From assembly GCF_900106675.1 (NCBI RefSeq), contig NZ_FNOB01000003.1, positions 62,001 to 126,000 on the forward strand: 64,000 bases of DNA. The letters run 5' to 3'. The notes below the pieces were generated by a model. That model did no database searches. It worked only from the letters and a program-made list of their open reading frames with translations, and was not told the DNA's origin. This document shows, in pieces, positions 26,463-36,357 of this stretch (position 1 is its first letter; the number at the start of each line of letters is the position of its first letter). The position numbers and the translations under genes were made by a program. The DNA is from Allgaiera indica. GTDB taxonomy: Bacteria; Pseudomonadota; Alphaproteobacteria; Rhodobacterales; Rhodobacteraceae.

Positions 26463-26639
26463 GGCGGCCTCCTGGGGCAATTGCGGGGCCCGGCGCGGCG
26501 CGCGGGCGCGGGCCGGGAAGCTGCCCCACCTTGACAAAAAGGCTGCACCAAGCGCAACAGCGGATTATAAGTATCGCGAATTCGGTTGATTTTCGGCCCG
26601 GGGCTTGACGCGCGGGTGAACAGGAGATTGGTTGGCCCC

Positions 26640-28436
26640 ATGCCAGAAAGCTCTCAGCCCATCGCCGGCCGAGCGGACGAAACCCGCCCCGCGCCGATCC
26701 AGACAGACACCCGTCAGGCATCGGCGGTCGCACTTGCGCTGATGGCCGTGGTGATCGGGGTAGTCGCCGGGCTTGGGGCGGTGGCACTGCGCTGGCTGAT
26801 CTCGGTGTTTCACAACCTGACCTTCCTGGGAACGCTGTCGGGTGATTACAACGCCAACATCCCGACGCCGCCCAGCCCGCTCGGTGCGTGGGTGATCCTG
26901 GTGCCGGTGGTCGGCGGTCTGATCGTCGTCTGGCTGGTCAAGACCTTCGCCCCCGAAGCCAAGGGCCATGGCGTCCCCGAGGTGCTGGACGCGATCTACT
27001 ACCAGCGCGGGCTGATGCGGCCGGTGGTGGTGGTGATCAAGGCGGTGGCCTCGGCGCTGTCGATCGGTACCGGCGCCTCGGTCGGGCGCGAGGGGCCGAT
27101 CATTCAGATCGGATCGGCCATGGGGTCGGTTCTGGGGCAGATATTTCACCTGCGCAGCTGGCAGATCATCACGCTGGTGGGCGCGGGCGCGGGCGCGGGC
27201 ATCGCCGCCACCTTCAACACGCCGCTGGGGGGCGTGTTGTTCGCGGTGGAACTGATGCTGCCCGAAGTCACGGCGCGCACGCTGTTGCCGCTGGTCCTGG
27301 CCACCGGCACCGCGACCTATGTGGGCCGCCTCGCCTTCGGGATGGAGCCCGCCTTTTCCGTCGCCGCCTATGAGCGGCCCGACATCTTCGTGCCGTTGTC
27401 GGCCGACATGCTGCCGCTTTATGTCCTGTTCGGGGTGATCGCCGGCATCGCCGCCACGATCTTCGTCAAGGGCCTGTACTGGACCGAGGACAAGTTCGAC
27501 GAACTGCCGATCAACGATTACTTCAAGAACATCATCGCGATGACCATGCTTGGCGTGCTGTTCTATGTGCTGATGCTGACCACCGGCATGTATCACACCC
27601 AGGGCGTGGGCTATGCCACGATCCAGATGATCCTGGCCGGCCAGATCGCGACGCCGGAATTCCTGCTGCTACTGTTCGTGCTGAAGCTCTTCGCCACCTC
27701 GGTCAGCCTGGGCGGAGGCGCGTCGGGCGGGGTGTTCTCGCCCTCGCTGTTCCTCGGCGCTTCGCTGGGGGCGGCCTTCGGGGCGCTGTTGAACGCGGCC
27801 TTCCCCTATCTGGCCTTCTCGCCCATCGCCTTCGCGCTGGTCGGCATGGCGGCGATCGTGGGCGGGGCCACGGGGGCCTCGATCACCTCGATCGTGATGA
27901 TCTTCGAGATGACCGGCGATTATTCGATCACCGTCGCCGCGATCATCGCGGTGGCCTGCGCGGTGGGCGTGCGCACCGGCCTGTCGCCCGAGGACATCTA
28001 CACCACCAAGCTGGCGCGCCGGGGCCACCATATCCCGCGCGGCCTGCGCACCCATATGTTCGCGATCCGCAAGGCACGAGACGTGATGGACAAGGTGATC
28101 GGCGTGGTCGACACCGGCGATCTGCACGGCGCCCGCCGGCTGCCCCACGCTTCGGACAGCCCCAGCTACGCCGTTGTCACCGAGGGCCGCCATATCCTGG
28201 GTGTCATCCAGGTGGATCCCGAGGACAAGACCCGCGCCCTGGGGCCCTTGATCGAGCCGGTCGGCATCGCGCGCGAAAGCTCGTTCATGCAGTCGGTGAT
28301 GACCCACATGGCCGATCGCAAACACCTGGCGGTGCTGGTGGTGCCAGACAAGCGGGTGCCGCGGGCCGAGAACGTGGTCGGCGTCCTGACGCGCGACGCG
28401 GTCGCGAGGGTGGTGATGAACGACTACCGCCGCTAG
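26640..28436 (+). CDS. ClC-family chloride channel/transporter with CBS domains
   Basis: About 598 residues. The ClC core of multiple TMs spans ~25-440 with the selectivity motifs AKGHGVPEV (in place of GSGIP), GREGPIIQIG (carrying the gating Glu) and GGASGGVFSPSLFLG. The C-terminal ~130 residues (VIGVVDTGDLHGARRL..., LGVIQVDP..., NVVGVLTRDAVARV) form a CBS pair that may bind nucleotides. The internal proton Glu of antiporters is Leu here (LFAVELML), hinting at channel-like behaviour. ATG 26640 is used; AGGAG lies 13 nt upstream, so the exact start is uncertain. It stands alone between a hypothetical gene (divergent) and DUF427 (convergent). Confidence 0.9.
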   Translation: MPESSQPIAGRADETRPAPIQTDTRQASAVALALMAVVIGVVAGLGAVALRWLISVFHNLTFLGTLSGDYNANIPTPPSPLGAWVILVPVVGGLIVVWLVKTFAPEAKGHGVPEVLDAIYYQRGLMRPVVVVIKAVASALSIGTGASVGREGPIIQIGSAMGSVLGQIFHLRSWQIITLVGAGAGAGIAATFNTPLGGVLFAVELMLPEVTARTLLPLVLATGTATYVGRLAFGMEPAFSVAAYERPDIFVPLSADMLPLYVLFGVIAGIAATIFVKGLYWTEDKFDELPINDYFKNIIAMTMLGVLFYVLMLTTGMYHTQGVGYATIQMILAGQIATPEFLLLLFVLKLFATSVSLGGGASGGVFSPSLFLGASLGAAFGALLNAAFPYLAFSPIAFALVGMAAIVGGATGASITSIVMIFEMTGDYSITVAAIIAVACAVGVRTGLSPEDIYTTKLARRGHHIPRGLRTHMFAIRKARDVMDKVIGVVDTGDLHGARRLPHASDSPSYAVVTEGRHILGVIQVDPEDKTRALGPLIEPVGIARESSFMQSVMTHMADRKHLAVLVVPDKRVPRAENVVGVLTRDAVARVVMNDYRR

Positions 28437-28494
28437 GCAGGCTGGCTGCGCGCGGCCGCAACCGCGGGCAGATGCCTTGGCGCGCGGCCGGCTG

Positions 28495-28836
28495 TCAGAT
28501 CCGCTCGACCGTCGCCTTTTCGGGGTAGAAGGCGATATGGCCCTTGATCCGCTCGGCCTCCTTGACGGGGGATTCGTAGCTCCAGGCCGCGTCTTTCAGC
28601 GTCGTGGATTTGGTCACGATCGAGAAATAGCGTGCCTCGCCTTTCCATGGGCAGGTCGATCTGGTGTCCGATTGATCGAGGAAGGCCATCGCGACATCTT
28701 CGCGCGGGAAGTAGATCACCGGCGGATAGTCGCCTTCGGTCAGTTCCATTGCGGCTTTCGTTTCGCCCAGGATCGCGCCGCCGGCGAGGACAACCCAGGT
28801 GCCGGGGACCTTGACGATGGTGATATGGTCGGACAT
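28495..28836 (-). CDS. DUF427 domain protein
   Basis: A 113-residue protein matching the DUF427 family: VPGTWVVLAGGAILGETKAA near the start, YFPREDVAMAFL, then STCPWKGEARYFSIV and AWSYESPVKEAERIKGHIAF, which are the family hallmarks. The fold is a small beta-rich domain and no biochemical role is established that I know of. ATG 28836 is preferred over 28842 because the AAAGGA Shine-Dalgarno is 6-7 nt from the former and abuts the latter. It converges with the ClC gene. Confidence 0.85.
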   Translation of the reverse strand: MSDHITIVKVPGTWVVLAGGAILGETKAAMELTEGDYPPVIYFPREDVAMAFLDQSDTRSTCPWKGEARYFSIVTKSTTLKDAAWSYESPVKEAERIKGHIAFYPEKATVERI

Positions 28837-28918
28837 GGCCATTCCTTTCCAGGGCGCGGTCGGGTCGCGCGATATGGGTCGTGAGGAGTCTAGTGCAGTT
28901 TTGTGACAGGAAAAGCGG

Positions 28919-30721
28919 TCAGACCGGCGCCGTCGCCCGCTGTAGCCAATCCCGCGCGAACTCTGTCACCTTGGGGCCGATTTTCGCATACACATCCGCG
29001 TGATAGCCGTTCAGCCACGCGCGTTCGCCGGGTGAAAGCATCGCCGTCACGATCAGTCGGCGGTCGATCGGTGCAAAGGTCATCGTCTCGAAACACAGCA
29101 TGCTGCGCTCGGGGTCGCCACCGGGCAGGGCAGGGGCCTCGTCGACCACGACCAGGTTTTCGATGCGGATGCCGAAGGCGCCCTCGCGGTAATAGCCGGG
29201 CTCGTTCGACAGGATCATCCCCGGCTCCAGCGGCACTTCGGAAATCCGCGACAGCCGCTGCGGCCCCTCGTGCACCGACAGGTAGGACCCCACGCCATGG
29301 CCGGTGCCATGGTTGAAATCCTGCCCCGCCAGCCAGAGGTGATAGCGCGCCAGAGGGTCCAGATCGCGCCCCGCCAGCCCCTTGGGCCAACGCGCGCGGG
29401 ATATCGCGATCATCCCCTGCAGCACGCGGGTGAAGGCCTCGGCCGCGCCTTCCGGCGGGGTGCCGAGCACAACGGTGCGGGTGATGTCGGTGGTGCCGTC
29501 GACATACTGGCCGCCGGAATCGATGACCATCAGCTCGTCCTCGCGGAGCTTGCGGTTGGTCTCTTCGGTCACGCGGTAATGCATGATCGCGCCATTGGGC
29601 CCCGAGCCGCAGATGGTCTCAAAGCTGATTTCCCTCAGCGCGTTGGTGGCGCTGCGGCAGCTTTCCAACTGGGTGACCACGTCGATCTCGGTCAGATCCC
29701 CGGGTGCGGTGGCGTCGAGCCAGGCGAGAAATTCGACCATCGCCGCCCCGTCGCGCAGATGCGCGTCGCGCGCGCCCTGGATCTCGGCCGGGTTCTTGCG
29801 CGCCTTGGGCAGAAGGCAGGGATCCTGGCCCCAGGCGACCTCGACCCCCGCATCTTCCAGTGCGCGGCTGACGGCGAGCGGGGCGGTGGCGCGGTCGACG
29901 CGCACCGGGCCGTCCAGGGTGCGCAGCGCGGGCATGAAGGCCTCGGGCGGGCGCAGGCTGACGCCCTCGCCCAGATGCGCGCCGAACGCGTCGTCCAGCT
30001 TCCCGGGCGTGATGAACAGCGTCAGCCGGGCATCGGCATGCAGCACCGCGAAGGCATGGACCACCGGGTTGCGGGCCACGTCACTGCCGCGGATGTTGCA
30101 CAGCCAGGCGATCGAATCCGGCAGCGTCAGCACCGCAGCCCGCTGGCCGTCCTGTGCCAGCCGCGCGGCCAGTTCGGCGCGTTTCTCGGCCCCCGAGCGG
30201 CCTGCGAATTCCAGCGGCTGGGCAAAGACCCGACCGCAGGGCGGGGCGGGCTGATCGTCCCAGATCGCATCGACCGGGTTCGCGACCGGAACCAGCGTGA
30301 TGCCGCTGCCCTTCAGCGCCTCGTCGATCTTCGCGATCTCGTCGGCGGTATGCAGCCAGGGATCGAACCCGACCCGGCCGCCGTTCAGATGTTCGCGCAG
30401 CCACGGCCCGGGCAGCGTGTCGGGCCAGGGTACAGGGGTAAAGGCCCGCAGATCCACCTGCGCCTTCACCTGGGTGCGGTAGCGGCCGTCGATGAAGACG
30501 CCGGCGATATCGGGCAGCACGATGCAAAACCCGGCCGAGCCGGTGAAACCGGTCAGCCAGGCCAGGCGCTCGTCATGGGGGGCGACATATTCGCCCTGAT
30601 GCGCGTCGGCGCGGGGCACGATGAAACCCGCAAGCCCCTCGTCCGCCAGCCGGGCGCGCAGCGCGGCAAGGCGCGGCGGGCCCTGTTCGGGGCGGGCGGT
30701 GACGGTGAAGCTTTGGAACAT
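28919..30721 (-). CDS. Xaa-Pro aminopeptidase (M24B, aminopeptidase P family)
   Basis: A 600-residue three-domain aminopeptidase P that removes N-terminal residues preceding proline. Two creatinase-like N-terminal domains (~1-320) precede the pita-bread metallopeptidase domain. Di-metal ligands are visible: Asp pair in DSGGQYVDGTTDITR, His in GTGHGVGSYLSVHEGP, Glu in SNEPGYY and Glu in IRIENLVVV. Its ATG shares a base with the cobT stop (TGATG), so it is translationally coupled to cobT, although no functional link to cobalamin is known. Confidence 0.93.
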   Translation of the reverse strand: MFQSFTVTARPEQGPPRLAALRARLADEGLAGFIVPRADAHQGEYVAPHDERLAWLTGFTGSAGFCIVLPDIAGVFIDGRYRTQVKAQVDLRAFTPVPWPDTLPGPWLREHLNGGRVGFDPWLHTADEIAKIDEALKGSGITLVPVANPVDAIWDDQPAPPCGRVFAQPLEFAGRSGAEKRAELAARLAQDGQRAAVLTLPDSIAWLCNIRGSDVARNPVVHAFAVLHADARLTLFITPGKLDDAFGAHLGEGVSLRPPEAFMPALRTLDGPVRVDRATAPLAVSRALEDAGVEVAWGQDPCLLPKARKNPAEIQGARDAHLRDGAAMVEFLAWLDATAPGDLTEIDVVTQLESCRSATNALREISFETICGSGPNGAIMHYRVTEETNRKLREDELMVIDSGGQYVDGTTDITRTVVLGTPPEGAAEAFTRVLQGMIAISRARWPKGLAGRDLDPLARYHLWLAGQDFNHGTGHGVGSYLSVHEGPQRLSRISEVPLEPGMILSNEPGYYREGAFGIRIENLVVVDEAPALPGGDPERSMLCFETMTFAPIDRRLIVTAMLSPGERAWLNGYHADVYAKIGPKVTEFARDWLQRATAPV

Positions 30722-32592
30722 CAGCGCGCGGCCTTGGCGACGCCCATGATCCGGGCCCGCGCGCGCGGATCCTGATCGAACAGCGCGGCGAGTTGTTCGG
30801 TCATCGCGCCGGCCAGCTGTTCGACATCGGTGATGGTGACGGCGTGCTGGTAGTAGCGCGTCACGTCGTGGCCGATGCCGATCGCGATCAGTTCCACCGC
30901 GCGGCGGCGCTCGACCAAGGCGATCACGTCGCGCAGGTGCTTTTCCAGGTAATTCGCGGCGTTCACCGACAGGGTCGAATCATCGACCGGCGCGCCGTCC
31001 GAGATCACCATCAGGATCTTGCGCGCCTCGGGCCGCACCAGCATCCGGCGATGCGCCCATTCCAGCGCCTCGCCGTCGATGTTCTCCTTCAGCAGCCCTT
31101 CCTTCATCATCAGGCCCAGATTGGGCCGCGCCCGGCGCCAGGGGGCGTCGGCGGATTTGTAGACGATATGGCGCAGATCGTTCAGCCGCCCGGGCGCCTG
31201 GGGCCGGCCCGCCGCCAGCCAGCGCTCGCGGCTTTGGCCGCCCTTCCAGGCGCGGGTGGTGAAGCCCAGGATCTCGACCTTCACATCGCAGCGCTCCAGC
31301 GTGCGGGCCAGCACATCGGCGCAGATCGCGGCAATGGAAATCGGCCGGCCGCGCATCGAGCCGGAGTTGTCCAGCAGCAGCGTCACCACCGTGTCGCGGA
31401 ATTCGGTATCCTTCTCTTGCTTGAAGCTGAGCGGCGTCGTGGGGTTCGCCACCACCCGCGCCAGACGCCCCGCGTCCAGGATGCCTTCCTCCAGATCGAA
31501 CAGCCAAGAGCGGTTTTGCTGCGCCTGCAACCGGCGCTGCAGCTTGTTCGCCAGCCGTCCCACCGCGCCTTTCAGGGGATCAAGCTGCTGGTCGAGATAG
31601 GCGCGCAGGCGCTCAAGCTCGGCCGGCTCGGCCAGTTCCTCGGCCTTGATCTCCTCATCGAACAATGTGCTGTAGACGGTATAGTTCGGGTCGGCCTCGG
31701 AATGCGGCGCGGGTGGCGGAGGCTCTAGCGGGGCGTCGGAATCGGGCATCTCGCTGTCGTCCGACATCTCGCTTTCGGCGTCCTCGTCCATCGAGACCTG
31801 CGCCTGCGCGTCGTCTTGCTGTTCTTCCTGCGATTGCTCGGGCGAGGCTTCCGAATCCTCCTGATCCTCTTCCTGGCCCTGGCTTTCGGGATCGTCCTGA
31901 TCCTCTTCGGCCTCGTCCTGGTTATCGTCCTCGTCCTCGAAATCGGGGTCTTCGCCCAGCTGGTCGCCATAGCCCAGATCGGCGATGACCTTGCGCGACA
32001 ACCGGGCGAAGGCCGCCTGATCCATCAGCGTGTCGCCCAGCCCCTCCAGCGTGCCGCCGGCCTGTTCCTCGATGAAGCCGCGCCACAGCTCCATCACGTT
32101 GCCGGCGCCCTTGGGCAGGTCGCGGCCGGTGGCCAGGTGGCGCACCAGATAGCCCGCCGCGGTGGCCAGGGGGGCGTCCTCGGCGCGCACGATCTGCTCG
32201 TAGCCCTTGCGCCGTGCCTCGGCGCCGATCCTGGCGTCGATATTGCCGGCGGTGCCGGGCATGGTATGGGCGCCGACCGCTTCGCAGCGCGCGGTTTCCA
32301 TCGCCTCGTAAAGATCGCGCGCCATCTGGCCCGAGGGCTCGTAGCGCGCATGGGTCTTGGCATCGTGATAGCGGTGGCGCAGCGCGAAGGCATCGGCGGT
32401 GCCGCGCGCCAGCAATACCTCGTCGGCGGTCATCCGGCGGCTGACCTGGGGCAGGCGCATCGCGTCGCGGGTCAGCCCCGGCGGGTCCACCGAATAGCTG
32501 ACGCCCAGCTCGGGATCGTCCGCCATGGTGCGGGTGGCCTCGGCCAGGGCCTTCTTGAAGGGATCGGCTGGGTTGTCGCTGGGCTTCGTCAT
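30721..32592 (-). CDS. cobT: Aerobic cobaltochelatase subunit CobT
   Basis: CobT with CobS forms the AAA+ chaperone complex that, with CobN, inserts cobalt into hydrogenobyrinate diamide in aerobic B12 synthesis. The 623-residue protein has an N-terminal conserved domain, a strongly acidic central segment (~205-310, rich in Asp, Glu and Gln), and a C-terminal VWA domain with the MIDAS motif [11 protein letters not shown]. CobS lies 1.5 kb away (34078-35064) on the same strand, separated by two unrelated genes; the pair is usually adjacent. ATG 32592 is the start; its stop overlaps the aminopeptidase start. Confidence 0.93.
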   Translation of the reverse strand: MTKPSDNPADPFKKALAEATRTMADDPELGVSYSVDPPGLTRDAMRLPQVSRRMTADEVLLARGTADAFALRHRYHDAKTHARYEPSGQMARDLYEAMETARCEAVGAHTMPGTAGNIDARIGAEARRKGYEQIVRAEDAPLATAAGYLVRHLATGRDLPKGAGNVMELWRGFIEEQAGGTLEGLGDTLMDQAAFARLSRKVIADLGYGDQLGEDPDFEDEDDNQDEAEEDQDDPESQGQEEDQEDSEASPEQSQEEQQDDAQAQVSMDEDAESEMSDDSEMPDSDAPLEPPPPAPHSEADPNYTVYSTLFDEEIKAEELAEPAELERLRAYLDQQLDPLKGAVGRLANKLQRRLQAQQNRSWLFDLEEGILDAGRLARVVANPTTPLSFKQEKDTEFRDTVVTLLLDNSGSMRGRPISIAAICADVLARTLERCDVKVEILGFTTRAWKGGQSRERWLAAGRPQAPGRLNDLRHIVYKSADAPWRRARPNLGLMMKEGLLKENIDGEALEWAHRRMLVRPEARKILMVISDGAPVDDSTLSVNAANYLEKHLRDVIALVERRRAVELIAIGIGHDVTRYYQHAVTITDVEQLAGAMTEQLAALFDQDPRARARIMGVAKAAR

Positions 32593-32747
32593 GGCAAAAG
32601 ATAAAGCACCGCCCCGCGGGTCCCGCAAGGGCAAAGCTTGGGCTGCGCGGGAATGCACAGCGGCTTTGCGCGCGGGCGTCTGGCCGGGCAGGGGCGGACC
32701 GGCCTAGATGGGGTTGGCAATGCAGGCAGACCACAAGGATTCGTCCA

Positions 32748-33347
32748 ATGAGCGACACACTGAAAATCGCGATCATCCCCTCTACCACCCGCCCCGGCCG
32801 GTTCGCCGACAAGCCGATGGCCTGGATCAGGGACATGATGGATGCGCGCCCAGACATGCAGGCCGAGATCGTCGATCTGCGCGACCATCCGCTGCCGTTC
32901 TTCGACGAAACCGCGCCGCTTTCGGCCAAGCCGGCCGAGAATGCCGCCGCTCTGGAATGGGATGCGAAGCTGAAGGGCTACGACGGTTTCGTCGTGGTGC
33001 TGGCGGAATACAACCACTCGTTGCCGGCGGTGCTGAAGAACGCACTGGACTACGGCTTCGAGGGCTGGAAGCACAAGCCGGTGGGCGCGGTGGCCTATGG
33101 CGGATCGGGCGGGTCGCGCGCGCTGGAGCATCTGCGCCTGGTGGCGATCAACCTGCGCATGGTGCCGGTGGGCGGCGCGGTTCACATCGGCGGCGGCGAT
33201 TTCATGGCCGCGGCCAAGGGCGGCGAGTTGCCCGCGCATCTGGAACCGTCAGCCCGGGGCCTTCTGGACGAGGTCGCCTGGTGGGCCGCCGCCAGCCGTG
33301 ACAAGCGCCGCACGGCGGTGCGGGCGCAGGCGCCGGCCGCCGAATAG
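32748..33347 (+). CDS. NADPH-dependent FMN reductase family protein
   Basis: A 199-residue flavodoxin-like protein. The FMN phosphate loop is PSTTRPGRFADKP, the middle motif VVVLAEYNHSLPAVLKNALD is typical of the family, and GAVAYGGSGGSRALEHLR follows. It would reduce FMN, quinones or azo compounds with NAD(P)H in the cytosol. It is the only plus-strand gene within the cobS-cobT stretch and converges with the racemase-like gene with a 5-bp gap. Substrate is unknown. Confidence 0.9.
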   Translation: MSDTLKIAIIPSTTRPGRFADKPMAWIRDMMDARPDMQAEIVDLRDHPLPFFDETAPLSAKPAENAAALEWDAKLKGYDGFVVVLAEYNHSLPAVLKNALDYGFEGWKHKPVGAVAYGGSGGSRALEHLRLVAINLRMVPVGGAVHIGGGDFMAAAKGGELPAHLEPSARGLLDEVAWWAAASRDKRRTAVRAQAPAAE

Positions 33348-33352
33348 GCGGC

Positions 33353-34081
33353 TCAGGCGGGCAGCGATGCGTGCCCGCTTGCCAGATCGGCCAGCAAGGC
33401 CACATGCACGTCGAGCGCGTCGATCACCCTGTAGCCCGGGTCCTGGCCGTCGAAGGCCAGGCCCAGATCGGTCCCGGCCAGCACGATCGCCTCGGCGCCC
33501 TGTTCGGAGACCATGCGCCGCCCGGCCTCGATCAGATCCGCGCGCTGTTCGGGGCTGCAGTGCCCGGCAACCGCGATCTTCTGGTAGAGCGCGCCCAGCC
33601 GCTCGATCTCGTCGCGGCCTTCGGCTTCGGGCGCCACGGCACGGGTCTGGACGAGTTGGCCGTATAGCCCGGTGCGCATCACCACCCGGGTACCCAGAAG
33701 CCCGACGCAGCCGATGCCCTGCGCGGAAAAATGGGCGTCCAGCGGCGCCACCGCCGAGACCAGCGGCAGCGACGACACCGCCGCCGTCTCCTCAAAGCAG
33801 CAATGCCCGCCAAGCGAGGTGATCGCGGCGCAATCGGCCCCCGCGGCTGCCAGCCGGTCGATCAGGCGGCGGTAGATTTCGGCCTGTGCGGCGCGCCGGT
33901 CGGCGAGGTTGTTCTCGATCAGCTCGTGAATGTCGGCCTGGACGACGGTCAGTTCCAGACGCGCCCCGCGCCGGGCCATCTCGGCGCAGAGGCGCTGGTA
34001 ATAGACCAGCGTGGCGGCGGGGCCGATGCCGCCGATCAGACCGATGTGAAGGCCGGGCGCGGACAACGGCGCATCCATCAC
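33353..34081 (-). CDS. Aspartate/glutamate racemase-like protein lacking both catalytic cysteines
   Basis: A 242-residue protein with the racemase fold signature [17 protein letters not shown]. In active Asp/Glu racemases two cysteines act as acid and base. Here the first site (normally ACNT) reads ITSLGGH with Thr88-Ser89, and the second (normally GCTE) reads LAGTDL with Gly203, so neither Cys is present. Cys94 and Cys95 occur nearby but off the canonical position. It may be a non-racemising isomerase, lyase or binding protein. Its start overlaps the cobS stop by 4 bp (ATGA), so it is made from the cobS transcript. Confidence 0.8.
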   Translation of the reverse strand: MMDAPLSAPGLHIGLIGGIGPAATLVYYQRLCAEMARRGARLELTVVQADIHELIENNLADRRAAQAEIYRRLIDRLAAAGADCAAITSLGGHCCFEETAAVSSLPLVSAVAPLDAHFSAQGIGCVGLLGTRVVMRTGLYGQLVQTRAVAPEAEGRDEIERLGALYQKIAVAGHCSPEQRADLIEAGRRMVSEQGAEAIVLAGTDLGLAFDGQDPGYRVIDALDVHVALLADLASGHASLPA

Positions 34082-35064
34082 TTCATCGCGGTCGAGACGG
34101 CGCTTTCCGGCAGTTCCTCGTCAAAGCAGCGCTGGTAGAACTCGGCCACCGTCTGGCGCTCCAACTCGTCGCATTTGTTCAGGAAAGTCAGCCGGAACGC
34201 ATAGCCGAGCGAGCGGAAGATCTCGGCGTTCTGGGCCCAGTTGATCACCGTGCGCGGGCTCATCACCGTGGACAGATCGCCGTTCATGAAGGCGGTGCGG
34301 GTCATATCGGCCACGGTCACCATCTGGCCGATCTGACGACGGCCCTTGTCGGTGTTGTAATGCGGATTCTTGGCCAGCACGATCGCGGTTTCGGCGTCAT
34401 GGGACAGGTAGTTCAGCGTCGCCACCAGCGACCAGCGGTCCATCTGCGCCTGGTTGATCTGCTGCACGCCGTGATAAAGACCGGTGGTGTCGCCCAGGCC
34501 CACGGTGTTCGAGGTGGCGAAGAGGCGGAACCACGGGTTCGGCGTGATCACCTCGTTCTGGTCCAGAAGCGTCAGCTTTCCGTCATGTTCCAGCACCCGC
34601 TGGATCACGAACATCACATCGGCGCGGCCGGCATCGTATTCGTCAAACACGATCGCCGTCGGGTGGCGCAGCGCCCAGGGCAGGATGCCTTCCTGGAACT
34701 CGGTCACCTGCTTGCCGTCCTTGAGCTTGATCGCATCCTTGCCGATCAGGTCGATCCGGCTGATGTGGCTGTCAAGGTTGACGCGCACGCAGGGCCAATT
34801 CAGATGCGCCGCGACCTGTTCGATATGGGTCGATTTCCCGGTGCCGTGATAGCCCTGGATCATCACTCGGCGGTTGTAGGCGAACCCCGCCAGGATGGCG
34901 AGCGTGGTATCGGGGTCGAACTTGTACGTAGGGTCGATTTCGGGCACGCGGTCGGTGCGATCGGCGAAGGCCTTTACCTTCATATCGGTGTCGATGCCGA
35001 AAACCTCGCGGACCGAGACATCCTCGGTGGGTTTCGTGTTCATATCCATCGTGCCGTCCGCCAT
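34078..35064 (-). CDS. cobS: Aerobic cobaltochelatase subunit CobS
   Basis: CobS is the AAA+ ATPase subunit of cobaltochelatase. The 328-residue sequence has Walker [16 protein letters not shown], Walker [12 protein letters not shown], and sensor motif [13 protein letters not shown]. The N-terminus ([20 protein letters not shown]) and C-terminus ([20 protein letters not shown]) are conserved in the family. It is followed by the racemase-like gene with an ATGA overlap. Either ATG 35064 or 35049 could be the start. CobN is not in the window. Confidence 0.95.
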   Translation of the reverse strand: MADGTMDMNTKPTEDVSVREVFGIDTDMKVKAFADRTDRVPEIDPTYKFDPDTTLAILAGFAYNRRVMIQGYHGTGKSTHIEQVAAHLNWPCVRVNLDSHISRIDLIGKDAIKLKDGKQVTEFQEGILPWALRHPTAIVFDEYDAGRADVMFVIQRVLEHDGKLTLLDQNEVITPNPWFRLFATSNTVGLGDTTGLYHGVQQINQAQMDRWSLVATLNYLSHDAETAIVLAKNPHYNTDKGRRQIGQMVTVADMTRTAFMNGDLSTVMSPRTVINWAQNAEIFRSLGYAFRLTFLNKCDELERQTVAEFYQRCFDEELPESAVSTAMK

Positions 35065-35386
35065 GTCCTAGTGCCTCTTCGACCGGGCGCGAAGGCCCGG
35101 AACAACCAACCCTCGCTTGATGGAGCATTTGCCGAAGCGGTGCAAGAGGACGAGGCAGCGGCAGGGGGTTTCCCGCGCGACGGCGCCGGGCTGCACCGTG
35201 TGGGGGCGCGCCAGGCGCCAAGCCGGGGCCGGAGGCGCCGCCACGCAGGGCCCGGGATATGGTCGCGGACAGGAAGGCGGTCGCGCAGGTTCCTCCGCCC
35301 CGCCGCCGTGCGGAAATGCCTTGTCCGGTCACCGATGCGGCGGCGCTTTGCCCCGGGCCGTGGCCAGGGCGCGCCGGAGCGCCACG
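35065..35386. other. Gene-free gap between J-domain gene and cobS
   Basis: A 322-bp high-GC gap. ORFs run through it on both strands, but none has a convincing start with Shine-Dalgarno or a recognisable motif. It should contain the cobS promoter; I could not place one with confidence. Confidence 0.5.
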
Positions 35387-36025
35387 TCAGTCGCGGAAAT
35401 TGCGGCTTTCCTTGATCTGGTCCCAGGCCCAGACGACCTCTTGCAGGCGCTCTTCGTCTTCGCGCTTGCCGCCATTCATGTCGGGGTGAAGATCCTTTAC
35501 CAAGCTCTTGTACTGCTTGCGGATCTCGATCCGCGTCCAGGTGTCGCGCGCCTCGAGGATCTCCAGTGCCTTGCGCTCGGTGGGGGGCAGCTTGCGGGTG
35601 GCGCCGCCGACATTGGCGTTCTTGCCCGGGTTGCGGGTGGCGTTCTCGCCCAGGATCTCCATCGGGTCCTCCACACCCAGCCGGTGCCAGGCGCGGGCCT
35701 CCTTGCCGTCACCGAAGGGCTTGGTGGCGCGGCCCCAGACCCGATCATTGTCGAGCATCTGCTCGAATTCCTCTTCGGTCTGGCCCGAGAAGAAGTTCCA
35801 TTTCAGATTGTATTCGCGCACATGGTCGCGGCAGAACCAGCGGTATTCGTCCAGATGATCGGGCGAGCGCGGCGCGCGGTACTGGCCGGCCTCCTTGCAA
35901 CCGGGGTGTTCGCAGACCCGGGTCGAGGTCTCGAAGGCACCGGACATCCCCCGCCGTCCACGGGTGCGGCGCTTCTTGTCCGAAGAAACGCGGATGTCGA
36001 ATTCGAACGGGGACCCTTTGCTCAT
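35387..36025 (-). CDS. J-domain protein with N-terminal zinc-type motif
   Basis: A 212-residue DnaJ-like protein with the J domain at the C-terminus (~145-212): EILEARDTWTRIEIRKQYKS, then the HPD motif in LVKDLHPDMNGG. The N-terminal half has a possible zinc site (CEHPGC ... FCRDH, residues ~38-72). It would stimulate an Hsp70 ATPase; the client is unknown. ATG 36025 is supported by GGAAAGG 7 nt upstream. It is divergent from bolA with a 74-bp gap. Confidence 0.88.
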   Translation of the reverse strand: MSKGSPFEFDIRVSSDKKRRTRGRRGMSGAFETSTRVCEHPGCKEAGQYRAPRSPDHLDEYRWFCRDHVREYNLKWNFFSGQTEEEFEQMLDNDRVWGRATKPFGDGKEARAWHRLGVEDPMEILGENATRNPGKNANVGGATRKLPPTERKALEILEARDTWTRIEIRKQYKSLVKDLHPDMNGGKREDEERLQEVVWAWDQIKESRNFRD

Positions 36026-36099
36026 CTCGTTGCCTTTCCGACTCGGGCGCATCAGTTTAGGGTTTTTCGCGTATACTTGAAGGGGTTGACAGGAAGAAA

Positions 36100-36357
36100 A
36101 TGAACGTAACTCAAGAGATCCAGACACGTCTGACACAGGCTTTCGCGCCGGATGAACTGCGGGTGATCGACGAGAGCGAGCGCCACCGGGGCCATGCCGG
36201 GTACCAAGAGGGCGGCGAAAGCCATTTCCGGGTGACGATCAAGGCCCCGGCCTTCGCCGAGATGAGCCGGATCGCCCGCCACCGCGCCATCCATGAGGCG
36301 CTGGGGCCCGATCTGGTCGGGCGCATCCACGCGCTCGCGCTGGAGGTGGGCGCCTAG
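36100..36357 (+). CDS. BolA family protein
   Basis: An 85-residue BolA-fold protein with the signature SESERHRGHAGYQ (here DESERHRGHAGYQ) and the C-terminal FRVTIKAPAFAEMSRIARHR / HEALGPDL segments. BolA proteins pair with monothiol glutaredoxins to handle [2Fe-2S] clusters and iron signalling; His residues in RHR and in the C-terminal region are the usual ligands. ATG 36100 follows AGGAAG. It is divergent from the J-domain gene. Downstream lies a long gap. Confidence 0.92.
   Translation: MNVTQEIQTRLTQAFAPDELRVIDESERHRGHAGYQEGGESHFRVTIKAPAFAEMSRIARHRAIHEALGPDLVGRIHALALEVGA

Noticed and set aside
36086-36091. TTGACA before bolA as a -35 element
   Set aside because: It is only 9 bp before the start codon, too close to serve as a -35 for this gene.
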